A stretch of 64,000 nt of DNA from Trichostrongylus colubriformis (Eukaryota; Nematoda; Chromadorea; Rhabditida; Trichostrongylidae): NCBI GenBank assembly GCA_963978905.1, contig OZ022261.1, positions 6,635,992 to 6,699,991 on the forward strand, read 5' to 3'. Below are positions 61,141 through 64,000 of the stretch, in pieces. The notes below the pieces were generated by a model. That model saw only the letters and a program-made list of their open reading frames with translations. It did no database searches and was not told the origin of the DNA. The position numbers and the translations under genes were made by a program. Each line of letters opens with the position of its first letter. The first letter of the stretch is position 1.

Positions 61141-61491
61141 ACGACTTCCTGATAGTATATCAGAAATCTTCGCACGAAATATTATTTATTGTTCGGATGT
61201 AGATATGTGCAGCGAGTCGCTCTCTAATTCCCAAAATTTAGTTATAATGAAGCATATGTTCTGAGCATAGTTAGCTCTTCGAGCCGGGAGTATACCACCA
61301 GGTCTAACTCGATTATACAAGAGCTGCATTTTACTAGTTGAGGTCAGCACCTCACCGGTGGGAAGCACTTATCTCACTTAGCGCTGTTTCGACATGAGAG
61401 CACTTAGACTGATAGTAACTTATTAGCCATTCATCAGTATTGTTGTACCTGTGGTGAACTTTGTATATAAATATCAATATATACATACAAT

Positions 61492-61497
61492 AATAAA
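61492..61497 (+). terminator. Candidate polyadenylation signal downstream of the ML gene
   Basis: AATAAA lies about 350 bases after the ML-gene stop codon and is the first exact match I saw on this strand. It is plausible but unproven. Confidence 0.3.
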
Positions 61498-61607
61498 GAA
61501 GGTCATAGTTTCCGAGCCCAGATCGTGTTTGCTTCAATTGAAAAATGCTATGAGAAATTCCAGATTTCGCATTGCGTCACGTGCACCAGTGCGAAATCCT
61601 CACTTAA

Positions 61608-62031
61608 AGGAATCGTCCACGGAAAATGAGTTTTTGTGTTACCCATACGTTTATGTTGTATTTGCCTAATGTGGGCCTCATGCAAAATTTCACGCGAAAA
61701 TATGTGAATCTGGCTGAGATACAGCACCACAAAGTGCGGTCCCAGTGGGCGGGGCCTAATAGAAAAGCCTCGTTCCGTCGTCCGCCGTGGTCGGAGACGC
61801 ATTGTAGGAGCAGAAGGTTTCGTAAACAGTCCCACTCTCCGTTCCCAACGGCGGCGGACCACGGAACGAGGCTTTTACTCTTAGGCCCGCCCACTGGGAC
61901 CGCACTTTGTGGTGCTGTATCTCAGCCAGATTCGCATTTTTTCGCGTGAAATTTCGCATGAGGCCCACATTAGGCAAATACAACATAAACGTATGGGTAA
62001 CACAAAAACGCATTTTCCGTGGACGATTCCT
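61608..62031. mobile_element. Palindromic TTAA-type element T1, best copy
   Basis: 424 bp between TTAA 61604-61607 and TTAA 62032-62035, with ends AGGAATCGTCCACGGAAAA. The two halves are reverse complements nearly throughout (for example GCACCACAAAGTGCGGTCCC and GGGACCGCACTTTGTGGTGC). The centre has GTCGTCCGCCGTGGTCGGAG. The ORFs on both strands are products of this symmetry, not genes. Confidence 0.85.
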
Positions 62032-62035
62032 TTAA

Positions 62036-62494
62036 AGACACCAGAAGGGGGTAATTTTGGCTTACGGTAAAACAGACGTAGTGTGGACGAGTTTAAGTGG
62101 CCGCCATTACACAAACTCGCCAATTTGACGCCTTGGCATGGTGCCAAAAGGAGATGCTTCTATTATAAATTTGTTTTTCCTTTTACTTTTTACTTTGTTT
62201 CTTCTTATATTGTTTCTAGATGTAATTGCATGAATGCTAATGTAGTTAAGAATGGCCACTCCACTGCGCTGGGAGTCAGGTGCTACAACTAACGTTGGCC
62301 CACGGCCCGTCTCCTACAGCGGACAACTCGGAATGGATGCGTGATGCGAATGGGATGCGAATACACACCGCAGCGTCGCGCTTTTGAGTCCGGTTTTTTT
62401 TTTTCGCCTATTATCGCTTCTAACCTTGAGTGTTCATTACAAAATGCTCATTTCTTTGCATCTTCCTCTTGTTTCGGACCCCCTTCCGGTTCCT
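62036..62494 (+). mobile_element. TTAA-flanked element type T2, copy 2
   Basis: 459 bp between TTAA 62032-62035, shared with the T1 element on its left, and TTAA 62495-62498. Ends AGACACCAGAAGGGGGT and, inverted, AGGAACCGGAAGGGGGT. It is the reverse complement of 7124-7574 over its full length. Confidence 0.8.
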
Positions 62495-62498
62495 TTAA

Positions 62499-64000
62499 GG
62501 CAGCCTCTACAGTTTGCGGTGTTGCTGCCGCTGCACGCAGCCACGCCCAGCCACCGGTACCGCAGAGTATGAAGGCGGCGTAAGGGCATACACCCGCTTG
62601 TCGACTCACGACTCTGTGCAATCTTCGTGAGGCATGAACTCATTTTTTACCAAAAGTCTTCTCTGCAGTCAGCTGTCAGGGTTATAGCACAAGCGTAGAG
62701 GACTGTGAAGTACTTAACTGCTGAGCCTTTCTCTCGAAGGGACCTTTCGTCCACGAGCAGGAACTACTGTAGTGACCTTCAGAAGCTCTGGTGGTTTACT
62801 TACGATTGTTTACTTGCTGCTTCTTGTGGTTTGCACCACCTTTAGGCCTTTTTGCTCAGGGTATGCAATTACCCACCCAGACATGAAGTTGGGTTTTCTA
62901 CGTGCAACTTCTCCTACAAGACATCCATATCGGTGTATCTTGCCTTGACTCCGTCGAACAGTCTTTTGTGTGACGAGACCTCTGGGCTTAGTATCGCTGC
63001 TAGCTTATGTAAGCTTACTTCTTTCGTTTCACTACTTTTGAGCCCACCTGCTCCGAAACTACGCGGTTTTATCTCCTCTGAAGCCACGTCATGTCTCATC
63101 CACCTTCACCATCGCACATCTCAAAATAACCTCAACCATCTTCTTTCAGGTTTTCTGGACCAGATTATGAGCATCCGAAGAGGCAGATCTTTACCTTCTT
63201 CTGGAACCACTCTCTCCAGCACCTTCGTTTTCTTGACAGCAATGTGGCAATGTCTGCTAGGGCGTTTGCGGTGTAACCAGCATCTCCTTCGACAGTATCC
63301 TGATTCCCTTCACAGTTCCCTATTTTCTTGTCAGTACAAGGCTACTTCTGTTTATTCTTCTGCTCTGGTATAGGCAATCTCTGTTCTACTAGTCCCGAAA
63401 TAGTGCTACAGACTGCTAGGGCATAGCCGGTTGATAACCCATTTGCTTTCAATGTTCGAACGCAAATCTCCCTCCTCACATCCCTTTCAGCTCTCTTCTG
63501 TCAGATCCGTGACCGCTCAGACTACGTACAGCGTTGAGGATTTCTCATGGCTTCACCGGCTCAGATGGAATTCGCATTTTTCGCCCGAGGGAACCGGCTT
63601 CTTGTACAAACGCTTGACATCTTTTCTAATCACTTCAATTGTTCCATCTGACGTATCTTACGAGGGCATAGAACTTGGGTTTGCCTGGATTTTAGGGCTG
63701 TCAATGACAGCATATCTCTAATCTTTCACAAAGCATAGATCGTTCCGTGGCCGAACCGTATTGCTTGAGTTTGAAAGTGCAGGCATGGAGAAGTTTAAGT
63801 ACCCGGTCATTATTACTCCCTCAATCTCTAGAGACGTTCGCTGCAGTTTCTCGGCCGTTTTTTTTTCGGAAAAACACTCGAAAGGCACCATGAGGAGTAT
63901 GAAACGATCTTCGATCACATATTATCTGCCGGTTCATAACCCAACACGATGACATGAATGCGTGAGACTTCGCGCTCATGATGAGAGCCCGTTGCGAACT
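62499..64000. other. Right end of the window, possibly decayed retroelement
   Basis: No intact gene was recognised. Around 63400-63430 GCTACAGACTGCTAGGGCAT resembles 44810-44830 of the decayed LINE (GCTGTAGACTGCTAGGTCAT), so a minus-strand LINE fragment is possible. ORFs on both strands at 63431-63952 show no motif I can name. Confidence 0.35.

Noticed and set aside
61548..62147. Several 85-107 aa ORFs on both strands
   Set aside because: They arise from the near-perfect palindrome of the T1 element and have no protein motifs.

Overview
The window looks like chromosomal DNA of a parasitic nematode, most plausibly a strongylid or hookworm-type worm. Genes are split into many small exons (often 70-160 nt) with nematode-style TTTCAG acceptors. 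Good acceptors sit a few bases upstream of start codons, as expected for spliced-leader trans-splicing. Most of the remaining DNA is transposon-derived. No bacterial, viral or organellar gene organisation is seen. The species call is an inference from style and from the transposon types; nothing here names the species. All spliced models were built by eye from splice sites and reading phase.

Genes, all on the plus strand: (1) exons at 1-472, the 3' part of an unrecognised gene; (2) a phase-consistent set of exons from about 3880 to 15149 encoding a Ser/Pro-rich, probably disordered C-terminal region, which could be the same gene as (1); (3) a nearly complete ABCC/MRP4-like ABC exporter from 23718 to 38382, with 37 recognised exons covering both membrane domains and both nucleotide-binding domains, but with one transmembrane exon not found; (4) a possible small secreted protein at 54327-54653; (5) the last four exons of a secreted ML-domain (NPC2/MD-2/GM2-activator-like) lipid-binding protein at 58671-61140.

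Mobile DNA: 9862-12600 holds an uninterrupted mariner (339-aa transposase, D,D34D, TA duplication) and a 1030-bp long-TIR element, inserted three bases apart in an older palindromic element. 20465-22037 is a Tc3-like element converted into a large inverted duplication. 42581-48430 is a three-level nest: a decayed RTE-like LINE, split by a TA-inserted long-TIR DNA element, which is itself hit by a second, 5'-truncated RTE-like LINE. A second copy of the middle DNA element lies at 49271-50840.

There are also five copies of a TA-flanked MITE with TIR CAGTCCATTTCG, two TA-flanked elements with TIR CAGTAGCG, and a group of about 400-460 bp elements flanked by TTAA. The TTAA elements share related termini, are often palindromic, and tend to sit end to end. 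Several lie in introns of genes 2, 3 and 5. The most unusual structures are the nested insertions, the fold-back 5' junction of the second LINE, the palindromic Tc3 relative and the TTAA element group.
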